Source: an uncultured Microbulbifer sp. (GTDB taxonomy: Bacteria; Pseudomonadota; Gammaproteobacteria; Pseudomonadales; Cellvibrionaceae). Taken from it: a DNA stretch of 64,000 nt. The stretch spans positions 186,001 through 250,000 of the forward strand of contig NZ_CANNGQ010000002.1 in assembly GCF_947504145.1 (NCBI RefSeq), in the 5' to 3' direction. The notes beneath the pieces are model-generated. The model was not told where the DNA came from and searched no databases. It saw nothing but the letters and a program-made list of their open reading frames with translations. Shown here piece after piece: positions 41,078-48,072 of the stretch. The position numbers and the translations under genes are program-made. Within the stretch, counting starts at the first letter, position 1. Each line of letters opens with the position of its first letter.

Positions 41078-43867
41078 ATGCCACAGACCTGCCACAGGTC
41101 CCTCTGCGCCTTACTGCTGGCGACACAGCTGAGTGTCGTACCGGTGGTATTTGCTCAGGAAGATCCGCATTCAAAAGCCGTTATCGACACCGGGCCCTCA
41201 GCCGCCGACAGCTCGAATGCCCCCACTTACCTTTTTCAGATACCCGCGCAGCCGCTAGACCAGGCCCTGCTCGCTTTTTCCAGCCAGACCGGGCTCGCGG
41301 TGATGGTCGCTACGGCCCAGGACCAGTCCGCCAATACTCCCGACGAACCCGCGCCCAGGGTCAGTGGCGAATACACCGCAGAAGCGGCCATGCAGCAATT
41401 ACTGGTACAGACCGACTTCCGCTTTCGCCGGGTCGATGGCCAGGGCATGGTGATATTGCCTCCAAAGGTCGAGCCTGCCCCGCGAGAAATGGAACCTGAA
41501 GATAAGCCTGCACCCCGCGCGCTACTGGAAGAGGTCGAAGTAGTGGCGAGCAAGCGCCGCACCAATTTACAGCAGACCCCGATGACCGTGACGGCGATCA
41601 GTGGCGCTACGCTGGAAGAGCGCAATATCGACAGCCTGCAGGCACTCGCGGCCGAAGTGCCCAGCCTGCAGGTTCAGCGCAACGGAGACCATACCGCTTC
41701 CATGCTGTATTTGCGGGGCGTTGGATCGGATAACCATACCGAAGCCGGCGACTCCGGTGTCGCCACCCATGTGGACGGTATTTTCAGCAGTCGCGTACAG
41801 GGCTCGGCCGTTCTCCTTTACGACCTGGACCGGGTGGAAGTGTTACGAGGTCCTCAGGGCACGCTGTTTGGGCGCAACTCCACCGGCGGTGTCATCAACT
41901 ATCACACTGCGCGGCCGCAACAGGCGTGGTCCTCAGACGTGTCTGTTTCGGTTGGGAACTACAACCTGCAGAAACTCAACGCCGTGGCCAATGTACCGCT
42001 CACTGAAGACTTTGCGCTGCGCTGGGCGACGGTTTCCGAGCGCGCGGATAGCTACACCGATTACACCAGCGACTCCGTTTACGCGGATCGCGCCAATCGC
42101 TACAACAACACCGACCTGTTCAGTCATCGCCTCAGCGCCAGTTGGCAGATCACCGAGAGCGTGGACTGGTGGCTCAGCTACGAGCGCTTTGAAGACCGCG
42201 GTGCCGGCAGCCTGCCGGTGGTGGATTACGAAACCCCGGTCACCATCGACACCCCCGGCTACACCAGGCTGGATCAGGATGCCCTGCGCAGCCGCCTGGA
42301 GTGGGATCTGGCCGCGGGTCATTCCCTCGTGTATATCGCCGGCTACGGCTTTACCAGCCGCCAGCAGGACTGGGATGCCGACCGCCTCGGCGCCGTGGGC
42401 AGCGAGACGGATCCGGCCATCTACCACCAGAGCAACCGCACCGTCTGGTCCGAGTACCGCGCCCGCCAGCACGAGTTGCAATTGAAAAGCCCCGACGACC
42501 GGCGCCTGCGCTGGCTGCTCGCTTACTTCAACTTTGCCGAAAAAAACGCCATCCGTTTTGACCTGGAGCACCAGGAGCCCGACGGCAGTGGCTGGGGCGA
42601 TGCACCGGCACACAGTTTCCAGCAACCCGACCGTGGAACCCGTCTCGACGCCTTTTACAGTCAGCTGGATTACGATCTGACACCGCAGTGGCAGATCAGC
42701 GCCGGCGCCAGAACCGGGCGTGACCAGCGCTACGATCGCGGCGGGCGCAATGTCGCCTGTCCGGATCTGATCCGCAGTGATCGCGGCGGCGAACTCGGGC
42801 CAATTGCCGTAAACCGTGAATCCGCCGCGCCGGACCAGTGTTTCGTAGCCAACTACAACGATGTAGACCAGACCTGGCGCAGCACCACCGCGATGGCGCG
42901 GCTTTCCTACCAGCCCAGTGATCAGACCCTGCTGTATCTGCATTACGCCGAGGGCTTCAAACCTGGCATCGTGCAGGATGGGGCCAAGCTTTCCGGTACC
43001 TTCTCCGGCCGCGAGGACCCCGGGTTTGACGGTGCGCTTAAAGCGCTGATTGCGCGCAACAACAACGGCGCTGCGTTTGTCGGCCCGGAAACCAGCGCCA
43101 ATTTAGAAGTGGGCTTCAAGCTCGGCCTGCTGGATGGCGGCATGACCCTGAATGGGGCCCTGTTCGATACCCGCTATCGCGACCTGCAGGTATCCGGCAT
43201 CGCCGTGGCAGAAGACGGCACGGAGCTGATCCGCAGCACCAACGCCCCGTCGGCGACCATCCGCGGCGTGGAGCTGGAGCTGAACTGGGCCAGCAGTCTG
43301 AACGGCCGGCTTGCCGGCTTCCTGTCTGTAATTGACGCCCGCTACGATCACTTTCTTGCCGTCGACAATGAGTTTCCCCTGTATGGCCAGACCTGGAACC
43401 CCGGCGCCGGTAATCCGCAGGTGCCGGACCTGCTGGACTTCAGCGGCAATCGTCTCAAACAGGTGCCCAAAGTCAGCCTCGGCCTCAACTACCGCCACGG
43501 CGTGACGCTGGGCAATTGGGGCCGCGCCACCGGCCGAGTCGGATTGCGCTACGCCTCCAGTATGTATTTCGACGAGGCCAATCGCGGCGACCGCACTGGC
43601 ATCCTGCTCGACAACCGCACCGGCCAGTGGATCGACGACCCGGCCGGCCCCGCGCCGGATGTGGATCGCCAACCCGCCTACAGCTTGTGGAACGCCGGCC
43701 TGAAGATGCAGCCTGCGGTCGGCAACTGGTGGCTGGATATCTACGGCGTAAACCTCACTAACATCGCCGTCGCCAACGATGTACAGGAAGCGGATATCGC
43801 CGTGCCCGAGTACTATTACGGCGCCCCCCGCACCTTCGGCCTGCGCATTGGCCTGCATTTCGACTGA
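41078..43867 (+). CDS. TonB-dependent receptor with N-terminal STN signalling domain
   Basis: A 929-residue outer-membrane receptor. A signal peptide (ALLLATQLSVVPVVFA) precedes an STN domain (about 50-130: IPAQPLDQALLAFSSQTG and so on), which signals to FecR-type anti-sigma factors. A plug domain follows (TPMTVTAISGATLEERNID, then VLRGPQGTLFGRNSTGGVIN) and a long barrel ending in FGLRIGLHFD. It is the catecholate-receptor type of plug (EVVASKRR). The ATG at 41078 is used; a TTG lies two codons upstream. The sigma and anti-sigma genes follow directly, so it is a self-contained surface-signalling system. The ligand is unknown. Confidence 0.9.
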   Translation: MPQTCHRSLCALLLATQLSVVPVVFAQEDPHSKAVIDTGPSAADSSNAPTYLFQIPAQPLDQALLAFSSQTGLAVMVATAQDQSANTPDEPAPRVSGEYTAEAAMQQLLVQTDFRFRRVDGQGMVILPPKVEPAPREMEPEDKPAPRALLEEVEVVASKRRTNLQQTPMTVTAISGATLEERNIDSLQALAAEVPSLQVQRNGDHTASMLYLRGVGSDNHTEAGDSGVATHVDGIFSSRVQGSAVLLYDLDRVEVLRGPQGTLFGRNSTGGVINYHTARPQQAWSSDVSVSVGNYNLQKLNAVANVPLTEDFALRWATVSERADSYTDYTSDSVYADRANRYNNTDLFSHRLSASWQITESVDWWLSYERFEDRGAGSLPVVDYETPVTIDTPGYTRLDQDALRSRLEWDLAAGHSLVYIAGYGFTSRQQDWDADRLGAVGSETDPAIYHQSNRTVWSEYRARQHELQLKSPDDRRLRWLLAYFNFAEKNAIRFDLEHQEPDGSGWGDAPAHSFQQPDRGTRLDAFYSQLDYDLTPQWQISAGARTGRDQRYDRGGRNVACPDLIRSDRGGELGPIAVNRESAAPDQCFVANYNDVDQTWRSTTAMARLSYQPSDQTLLYLHYAEGFKPGIVQDGAKLSGTFSGREDPGFDGALKALIARNNNGAAFVGPETSANLEVGFKLGLLDGGMTLNGALFDTRYRDLQVSGIAVAEDGTELIRSTNAPSATIRGVELELNWASSLNGRLAGFLSVIDARYDHFLAVDNEFPLYGQTWNPGAGNPQVPDLLDFSGNRLKQVPKVSLGLNYRHGVTLGNWGRATGRVGLRYASSMYFDEANRGDRTGILLDNRTGQWIDDPAGPAPDVDRQPAYSLWNAGLKMQPAVGNWWLDIYGVNLTNIAVANDVQEADIAVPEYYYGAPRTFGLRIGLHFD

Positions 43868-43898
43868 ATAACCGATAGTTTTACTTTTTTTCACGCTT

Positions 43899-43920
43899 GG
43901 GGGGACGATTGAGTCCCCCC
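43899..43920. terminator. Perfect 8-bp hairpin between receptor and sigma gene
   Basis: GGGGGGAC (43899-43906) pairs with GTCCCCCC (43913-43920), six-base loop. It follows the TonB-receptor stop by 32 bases and precedes the sigma-factor gene. No T run follows on the plus strand, so it may attenuate rather than fully terminate. Confidence 0.55.
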
Positions 43921-44013
43921 TGACGTTATATCGACGAGAGAAGTAGATTCCAGCGCCCGTAGAGGCGTCAAAAGAGCAAATAAATACAACAAAAAAGATG
44001 GTGAAGAGAATCC

Positions 44014-44562
44014 ATGGCGACAGCGTGGGCGAGCCAGTTGGCGACCGATAACGACAAAGACCTGGATCATTACTACCGCGAATATCAGCAGGAGCTGTGT
44101 CGATACGCGGTGAGTAAGTTCGGGTTGTCATACAGCGAGGCCGAAGACCTGGTGCAGGAGGCGTTTGCGCGCATGGCACCCCAGCTTCGGGTGGGCGATA
44201 TCGAACACGTGAGAGCCTTCCTGTACCGGTCGGTGCACAACGCCACGATTGATGCGTTGCGCAAAGGTCAGGTGCGGGAGAGCTACGCGCAATCGGTGCA
44301 GGACGATCCCGAGCGGGATCAGGACACTCGCAGCCCCGAGCGCGTGGCCAGCAGCCGGCAGTTTCTGGGCCTGATCAGTCGCGCCCTCTGGGGAATGCCC
44401 CACAAGCGCCGGCGGCTATTGTTGATGAATCGTGTCGATGGACTCTCCTACGCGGAAATCGCGCGTCGCGAGGGACTTTCGGCAACCGTAGTGAAAAAGC
44501 ACGTAGCGAAAGCTCTGGCTGGATGCCAGGAAGCGCTGCGCGTACATGGTGGAGAATTGTGA
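44014..44562 (+). CDS. ECF sigma factor, FecI-like
   Basis: A 182-residue sigma-70 family factor of the extracytoplasmic type. Region 2 is YREYQQELCRYAVSKFG followed by SEAEDLVQEAFARMA. Region 4 is MNRVDGLSYAEIARREGLS followed by VVKKHVAKALAGC. It should direct transcription of the receptor and perhaps more genes when its FecR partner is signalled. The stop and the next start share a base (TGATG), so it is coupled to the anti-sigma gene. The order receptor-sigma-antisigma differs from the fecI-fecR-fecA order. Confidence 0.9.
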   Translation: MATAWASQLATDNDKDLDHYYREYQQELCRYAVSKFGLSYSEAEDLVQEAFARMAPQLRVGDIEHVRAFLYRSVHNATIDALRKGQVRESYAQSVQDDPERDQDTRSPERVASSRQFLGLISRALWGMPHKRRRLLLMNRVDGLSYAEIARREGLSATVVKKHVAKALAGCQEALRVHGGEL

Positions 44563-45623
44563 TGACGACTGGCAACAGTCACCAGCAGACTGACAACCGG
44601 CCCCCGGATGCCCGGCAGACAGAGGCCGAAGCCCGCGAATGGTTCATGCTCAGAGCGGAGCGCAGCCTAAGCGCCAGCGAACAGTCTGACTATGACACCT
44701 GGATGCAACAGGTACACAACCGCAGCGCCTATCAGCGCCTGGAGCAGATCGATCGCAGCCTTGCGGCTCTCGCCGCTGGCGAAGAGGGCGCGCGTCTGCG
44801 TCAGCCCGGCGGCATCGATGGGGTAATGGAAAAACTGCGCGGCGTGTTTGGCAATCTCGCCGGCCCCGTATCTGGTGTTGCCTTCGCCTGCACCCTGATG
44901 CTCGCCGTTGGCACGGTCTACCTCGCCCCCTGGCAGAGCGAACCCGGTCCGCAGGCGTATGCCTCCGAGCTGGCCCAGCAGCGCACGCTAACCCTGGAAG
45001 ACGGCAGCCTTGTCACACTCGGTGGTGACTCCGCAATTGAAACCGCATTTAGCGGCGAGCGTCGCCAGGTAAAACTCCTGCGCGGGCAGGCCTTTTTTGA
45101 AGTGAGCAAAGACACAGAGCGTCCCTTCTTCGTCAAGGTTGCCGGAGCTGAAATTCGCGTGGTCGGCACCCGCTTTGACGTACACGCAGGCAGCCCACAG
45201 AACGCCGCGATAAAAGTTACCGTGGAAGAAGGCATTGTCGACGTCTCCAGTACCGGCCCCGCGCGAACCGGTAGTACGCCTGCGGCAAAAGTCCGCCTCC
45301 TCGCCGGTCAGCAGATCAGCGTCAGCGAACAACAGTTGAGTCGCGTCAGCAGAGTGGACGCCACTCAGGTCGCCAGCTGGCGCCAGGGGAAATTCAGTTA
45401 CCGTGACGCGCCACTTTCCGAGGTCGTCGCCGATGCCAACCGCTACCGGAAACACCGCATCGTAATCGGCGCCGAGGAACTGGAAAAGCTGCGCGTAACT
45501 ACCGCATTCAATGCAGATCAGGCCGATACTCTTGTGACCATGCTGGAGCAGTCACTGCCGGTGAGGGTGTTCAAGGAACCGGACGGCCGGGTGGTTATCT
45601 GGCCGGGGACGGTGGAAGAGTAG
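44562..45623 (+). CDS. FecR-type anti-sigma factor
   Basis: A 353-residue inner-membrane regulator. The N-terminal DUF4880 helix bundle (EAREWFMLRAERSLSASEQ) binds the sigma factor. A single membrane segment follows (FACTLMLAVGTVYLAPW, about 108-124). The periplasmic FecR domain is TLEDGSLVTLGGDSAIETAF and VVGTRFDVHAG, and a C-terminal STN-like subdomain is FSYRDAPLSEVVADANRY. It relays ligand occupancy of the receptor to the sigma factor. The ATG at 44562 is used; 44523 would lie inside the sigma gene. A strong terminator follows. Confidence 0.88.
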   Translation: MTTGNSHQQTDNRPPDARQTEAEAREWFMLRAERSLSASEQSDYDTWMQQVHNRSAYQRLEQIDRSLAALAAGEEGARLRQPGGIDGVMEKLRGVFGNLAGPVSGVAFACTLMLAVGTVYLAPWQSEPGPQAYASELAQQRTLTLEDGSLVTLGGDSAIETAFSGERRQVKLLRGQAFFEVSKDTERPFFVKVAGAEIRVVGTRFDVHAGSPQNAAIKVTVEEGIVDVSSTGPARTGSTPAAKVRLLAGQQISVSEQQLSRVSRVDATQVASWRQGKFSYRDAPLSEVVADANRYRKHRIVIGAEELEKLRVTTAFNADQADTLVTMLEQSLPVRVFKEPDGRVVIWPGTVEE

Positions 45624-45636
45624 AAAAAGCAGTTAT

Positions 45637-45674
45637 AAAAAGCCCGGGCTTTCTATGAAGGTCCGGGCTTTTTT
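45637..45674 (+). terminator. Rho-independent terminator after fecR-like gene
   Basis: AAAAAGCCCGG (45637-45647) pairs with CCGGGCTTTTT (45663-45673), ending in a T run. It sits 13 bases beyond the anti-sigma stop and ends the receptor-sigma-antisigma unit. Confidence 0.85.
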
Positions 45675-45830
45675 GTGCCTGTACCCATCTTCTAATCGTC
45701 AGCCGTTGGGCTGATTCCGCCTCATCATTTTGAGTAGGTGTTCAGCAACTGAGCGTTAGAGTCGGGGGGATAGAAGCTTGGAAGCGAAGGATATAGCGCG
45801 ATGTAACCCGCAAGAACCATAAGAAACGGC
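45675..45830. other. Gap between FecR terminator and tRNA fragment
   Basis: About 155 bp with only a small CAGCCGTTGGGCTG hairpin near 45700. I see no gene, promoter or repeat that I can support. Confidence 0.4.
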
Positions 45831-45834
45831 AATA

Positions 45835-45868
45835 AAAAAAGCCGCACCCTTTCGGGAGCGGCTTTTTA
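45835..45868 (-). terminator. Terminator of the original tRNA-Phe gene
   Basis: AAAAAGCCGC (about 45836-45845) pairs with GCGGCTTTTT (about 45858-45867) around an inner CCC/GGG. It follows the tRNA 3' end on the minus strand by a few bases and is nearly symmetric, so it can also act on plus-strand reads. Left in place when the prophage split the tRNA gene. Confidence 0.7.
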
Positions 45869-45870
45869 TA

Positions 45871-45918
45871 TGGTGCCCAGAGGCGGAATCGAACCACCGA
45901 CACGGGGATTTTCAATCC
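45871..45918 (-). other. Prophage attachment site (attL) in displaced 3' half of tRNA-Phe
   Basis: The minus strand reads GGGATTGAAAATCCCC (anticodon arm, GAA anticodon) followed by GTGTCGGTGGTTCGATTCCG (variable and T arm) and ends CTGGGCACCA. This is the last 48 bases of a tRNA-Phe. The sequence beyond 45918 does not continue as the 5' half and lacks GCCCAG to pair with the acceptor end, so this copy is not functional. The integrase gene lies 38 bases away. The intact tRNA should be at the other prophage end. Confidence 0.85.
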
Positions 45919-45956
45919 CTCAAAACGGCTCTCGTTAGGACGCGTATCGCCGCAAA

Positions 45957-47039
45957 TCAACCGATTTCGGCATTTTTTACGCTGGCTTGTACTCCTTCCC
46001 GCTCGTCTGCGTTGACACTTTGTTGACGCTTCAGGGTGGCCAGGGGGTTCTTCTCTACCGCGTCTGCCAGGTGCCTGGGGGCCAGTTTTGCGTACCTGAC
46101 CGTCATGGTCAGGGTCTGGTGACCGAGGATGTCTTTCAGCTTGAGGATATTGCCGTCGTTCATCACGAAGTGACTGGCGAAGGTGTGGCGCAGAACGTGG
46201 GTCATCTGCCCATCCGGCAGGTGGATTCCGGCGCGCTCTACTGCCCCGCGGAATGCCTGGTGGCAGGTCTGCGGGAACAGGCGGCCAATCCTCGGGCGGC
46301 CACGGCGCAGCTCGTCTTCCAGTTCGGAGTCGATGGGTACCGCCCGGGCCTTGCTGTTCTTGGTCTTCACATAGTGGACCTTGCCCTGCCGGATCTGCTC
46401 ACCCCGCAGGCTCTCCGCTTCTCCCCAGCGCGCTCCGGTGGCCAGGCACAGCCGGGTGATCGCCAATACATCCGGGTTTTTGGATTCTTCCAGCTCAGCC
46501 AACAGCGCGCGGATCTGGTCTAGCTCCAGATAGATCAGAGCCGATTCATCCAGCTTGATTTTCGGAACGTCTTTGAGGGGGTTGCCGTGCGGCCAGTTGC
46601 GCAGCTTGCTGAGGGTGCCGAATACGGCGGATAGGTAGGCCTGTTCGTGGTTGACGTTGTTGGGGGATACCAGCTTGTCACGCTTCTGCTGCTTTTCGGT
46701 GAGACGGCGGTTCCGGTACCGCAGGAAATCTTCACCGGTAAATGTTCGTGCAACCGGATTGCCCAGTCGCTTGCAGATTCCGTCCAGCTTCCCTTTGCGC
46801 TTGGTGCCATCCTTCAGCGTGTGGCCGTGCAGTGTGTACCAGTCTTCAACCAGATCCTGCAGGCGGCGGTTGTCTTTCGAGGGTGGGGTCCAGTCACCAG
46901 CACCAGCCTGAGCCTTCTGCTGGGTCTCAAACAGTTCCGCATCCTTTTTTTTCGTGAAGGTGCGCCGGATACGCTTGCCACCACGGCCTTCAGGCTGGAT
47001 ATCAACCTGCCAGCCGGTTTTTACCTTTTTGATCGCCAC
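45957..47039 (-). CDS. int: Prophage tyrosine integrase
   Basis: A 360-residue tyrosine recombinase. The N-terminal Arm-binding part (VDIQPEGRGGKRIRRTFTK) is followed by a core-binding domain (about 60-165) and a catalytic domain with ATGARWGEAESLRG (first Arg), HVLRHTFASH (HxxR), LGHQTLTM and the nucleophile in VRYAKLAP. It catalyses integration at and excision from the tRNA-Phe site 38 bases away. It is transcribed toward the attachment site. The family matches P2-group and other temperate-phage integrases of the Arm-type. Length is normal. Confidence 0.93.
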   Translation of the reverse strand: MAIKKVKTGWQVDIQPEGRGGKRIRRTFTKKKDAELFETQQKAQAGAGDWTPPSKDNRRLQDLVEDWYTLHGHTLKDGTKRKGKLDGICKRLGNPVARTFTGEDFLRYRNRRLTEKQQKRDKLVSPNNVNHEQAYLSAVFGTLSKLRNWPHGNPLKDVPKIKLDESALIYLELDQIRALLAELEESKNPDVLAITRLCLATGARWGEAESLRGEQIRQGKVHYVKTKNSKARAVPIDSELEDELRRGRPRIGRLFPQTCHQAFRGAVERAGIHLPDGQMTHVLRHTFASHFVMNDGNILKLKDILGHQTLTMTVRYAKLAPRHLADAVEKNPLATLKRQQSVNADEREGVQASVKNAEIG

Positions 47040-47049
47040 GGCATAACCC

Positions 47050-47397
47050 TCAGCTGGCCCGCTTGATCTTCTCTTCCAGGTAAAAACCGCTGGGGATCTG
47101 TCCCGCTTCGATCTTCGCCGCTACCAACCGGCACAGCTTTTCCTGACTGGTCTTCAGGCCTTCGAGGTCGATATCGCCCTCATAAGTCAGCCACGGCATC
47201 AACTCCGGAAACATCTGCCCGATCTTGGCAAATTCATCCTCAGCCACCCGGGCCTTTTTCTGTTCGATGTTTTTTATCCGGACCCAATCAATATCTATCA
47301 GCTGTCCGAACTCTTCCCTGGTCATGCCCATCAACTCGCGGATCGCCTTCAGGCGGTCTCCAGCTCTCAGTTTCATTCCTTTTTGTTCCTCGTTCAT
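47050..47397 (-). CDS. XRE-type phage regulator
   Basis: A 115-residue helix-turn-helix protein. The DNA-binding part is GDRLKAIRELMGMTREEFGQ followed by DWVRIKNIEQKKARVAEDEF (in parts). The C-terminus is a short helical region. The ATG at 47397 is preferred over a GTG at 47439 whose purine box is too close. It lies ten bases upstream of the integrase start on the same strand and is divergent from the next gene, as expected for a lysogeny regulator. It could be the phage repressor or an integrase-linked regulator; the choice is open. Confidence 0.7.
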   Translation of the reverse strand: MNEEQKGMKLRAGDRLKAIRELMGMTREEFGQLIDIDWVRIKNIEQKKARVAEDEFAKIGQMFPELMPWLTYEGDIDLEGLKTSQEKLCRLVAAKIEAGQIPSGFYLEEKIKRAS

Positions 47398-47643
47398 AAA
47401 TTGATCAGCCGCAATCCGTGCCGCATTCTTTTCATGCACGTTCCGCGCCGTTTATACACGCGGGGGCGTAAAAAATCCAACTCTGAAAGCTAATTATTAC
47501 TCCTGCACAGGTTAAACGTGAACAAATGCGGGTGTTTGAGGGTAATAAATATCCATTGAAAGCTAAAAAGGTGTTGACTTGTCCATGCAGGGGTAAATAG
47601 TATCTCTCAACAGGTACACACGACTATCAACACGGAGCGAACA
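47398..47643. promoter_or_regulatory. Early control region of the prophage with a sigma-70 promoter
   Basis: The plus strand has TTGACT (47574-47579), 18 bases and TAGTAT (47598-47603), a good sigma-70 promoter for the duplicated-HTH gene, whose ATG follows a GGAG box. TGAAAGCTAA occurs twice (near 47485 and 47557), a possible operator pair. Divergent minus-strand promoters for the regulator and integrase are expected here. Confidence 0.7.
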
Positions 47644-48048
47644 ATGGAACAACAAATAAGCCCGGCAAACAGCAGCGTGCGGAAAGCACCACCGGTGGTA
47701 CTGCCGAGCCCTGTAATGACCCGCGAAAAATTTGCAGAAGTCTCTGGCCTGCGTGAAGGACAAGTGCGCAGCCAGATCGAACGCGGGCACCTGCCTGTGT
47801 ACTACATCGGCCGCCTGGCGCTGGTGAACATCGCGGTATTGGCATGGCCGGAACTGGATCTGGTGCCCTGCCCGATGATGACCAAAGACGCCTTCGCCAA
47901 GGTCTCCGGGATGCGTGAAAGACAGGTCGAATCCCAGATCGACCGCGGCAACCTTCCCGTGAAAAAACTCGGCCGCCTGTCCGTGGTGGATATGTCCGAG
48001 CTGGTAAAGCGGTGCCTCGCCAATAACAACAACGTAGTCACTCTTTAA
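47644..48048 (+). CDS. Phage DNA-binding protein with tandemly duplicated HTH (Cox/excisionase-like)
   Basis: A 134-residue protein made of two similar units of about 40 residues. The first reads MTREKFAEVSGLREGQVRSQ and on to IGRLALVNI. The second reads MTKDAFAKVSGMRERQVESQ and on to LGRLSVVDM. Each looks like an excisionase/MerR-type winged helix with an RG(H/N)LPV wing. P2-type Cox proteins have one such unit and control excision and early promoters. Two units in one chain could bind two adjacent half sites. It is the first gene of the plus-strand early operon. Confidence 0.75.
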   Translation: MEQQISPANSSVRKAPPVVLPSPVMTREKFAEVSGLREGQVRSQIERGHLPVYYIGRLALVNIAVLAWPELDLVPCPMMTKDAFAKVSGMRERQVESQIDRGNLPVKKLGRLSVVDMSELVKRCLANNNNVVTL

Positions 48049-48072
48049 CCCCGCCCGGACAAAGGAACTTCC

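Noticed and set aside
43899..43920. Full transcription terminator between receptor and sigma gene
   Set aside because: The hairpin is perfect but lacks a T run on either side, so I list it only as a hairpin with possible attenuation.
45871..45960. Functional tRNA gene
   Set aside because: Only the 3' half is present; no 5' acceptor strand GCCCAG or D arm can be found in the adjacent sequence.
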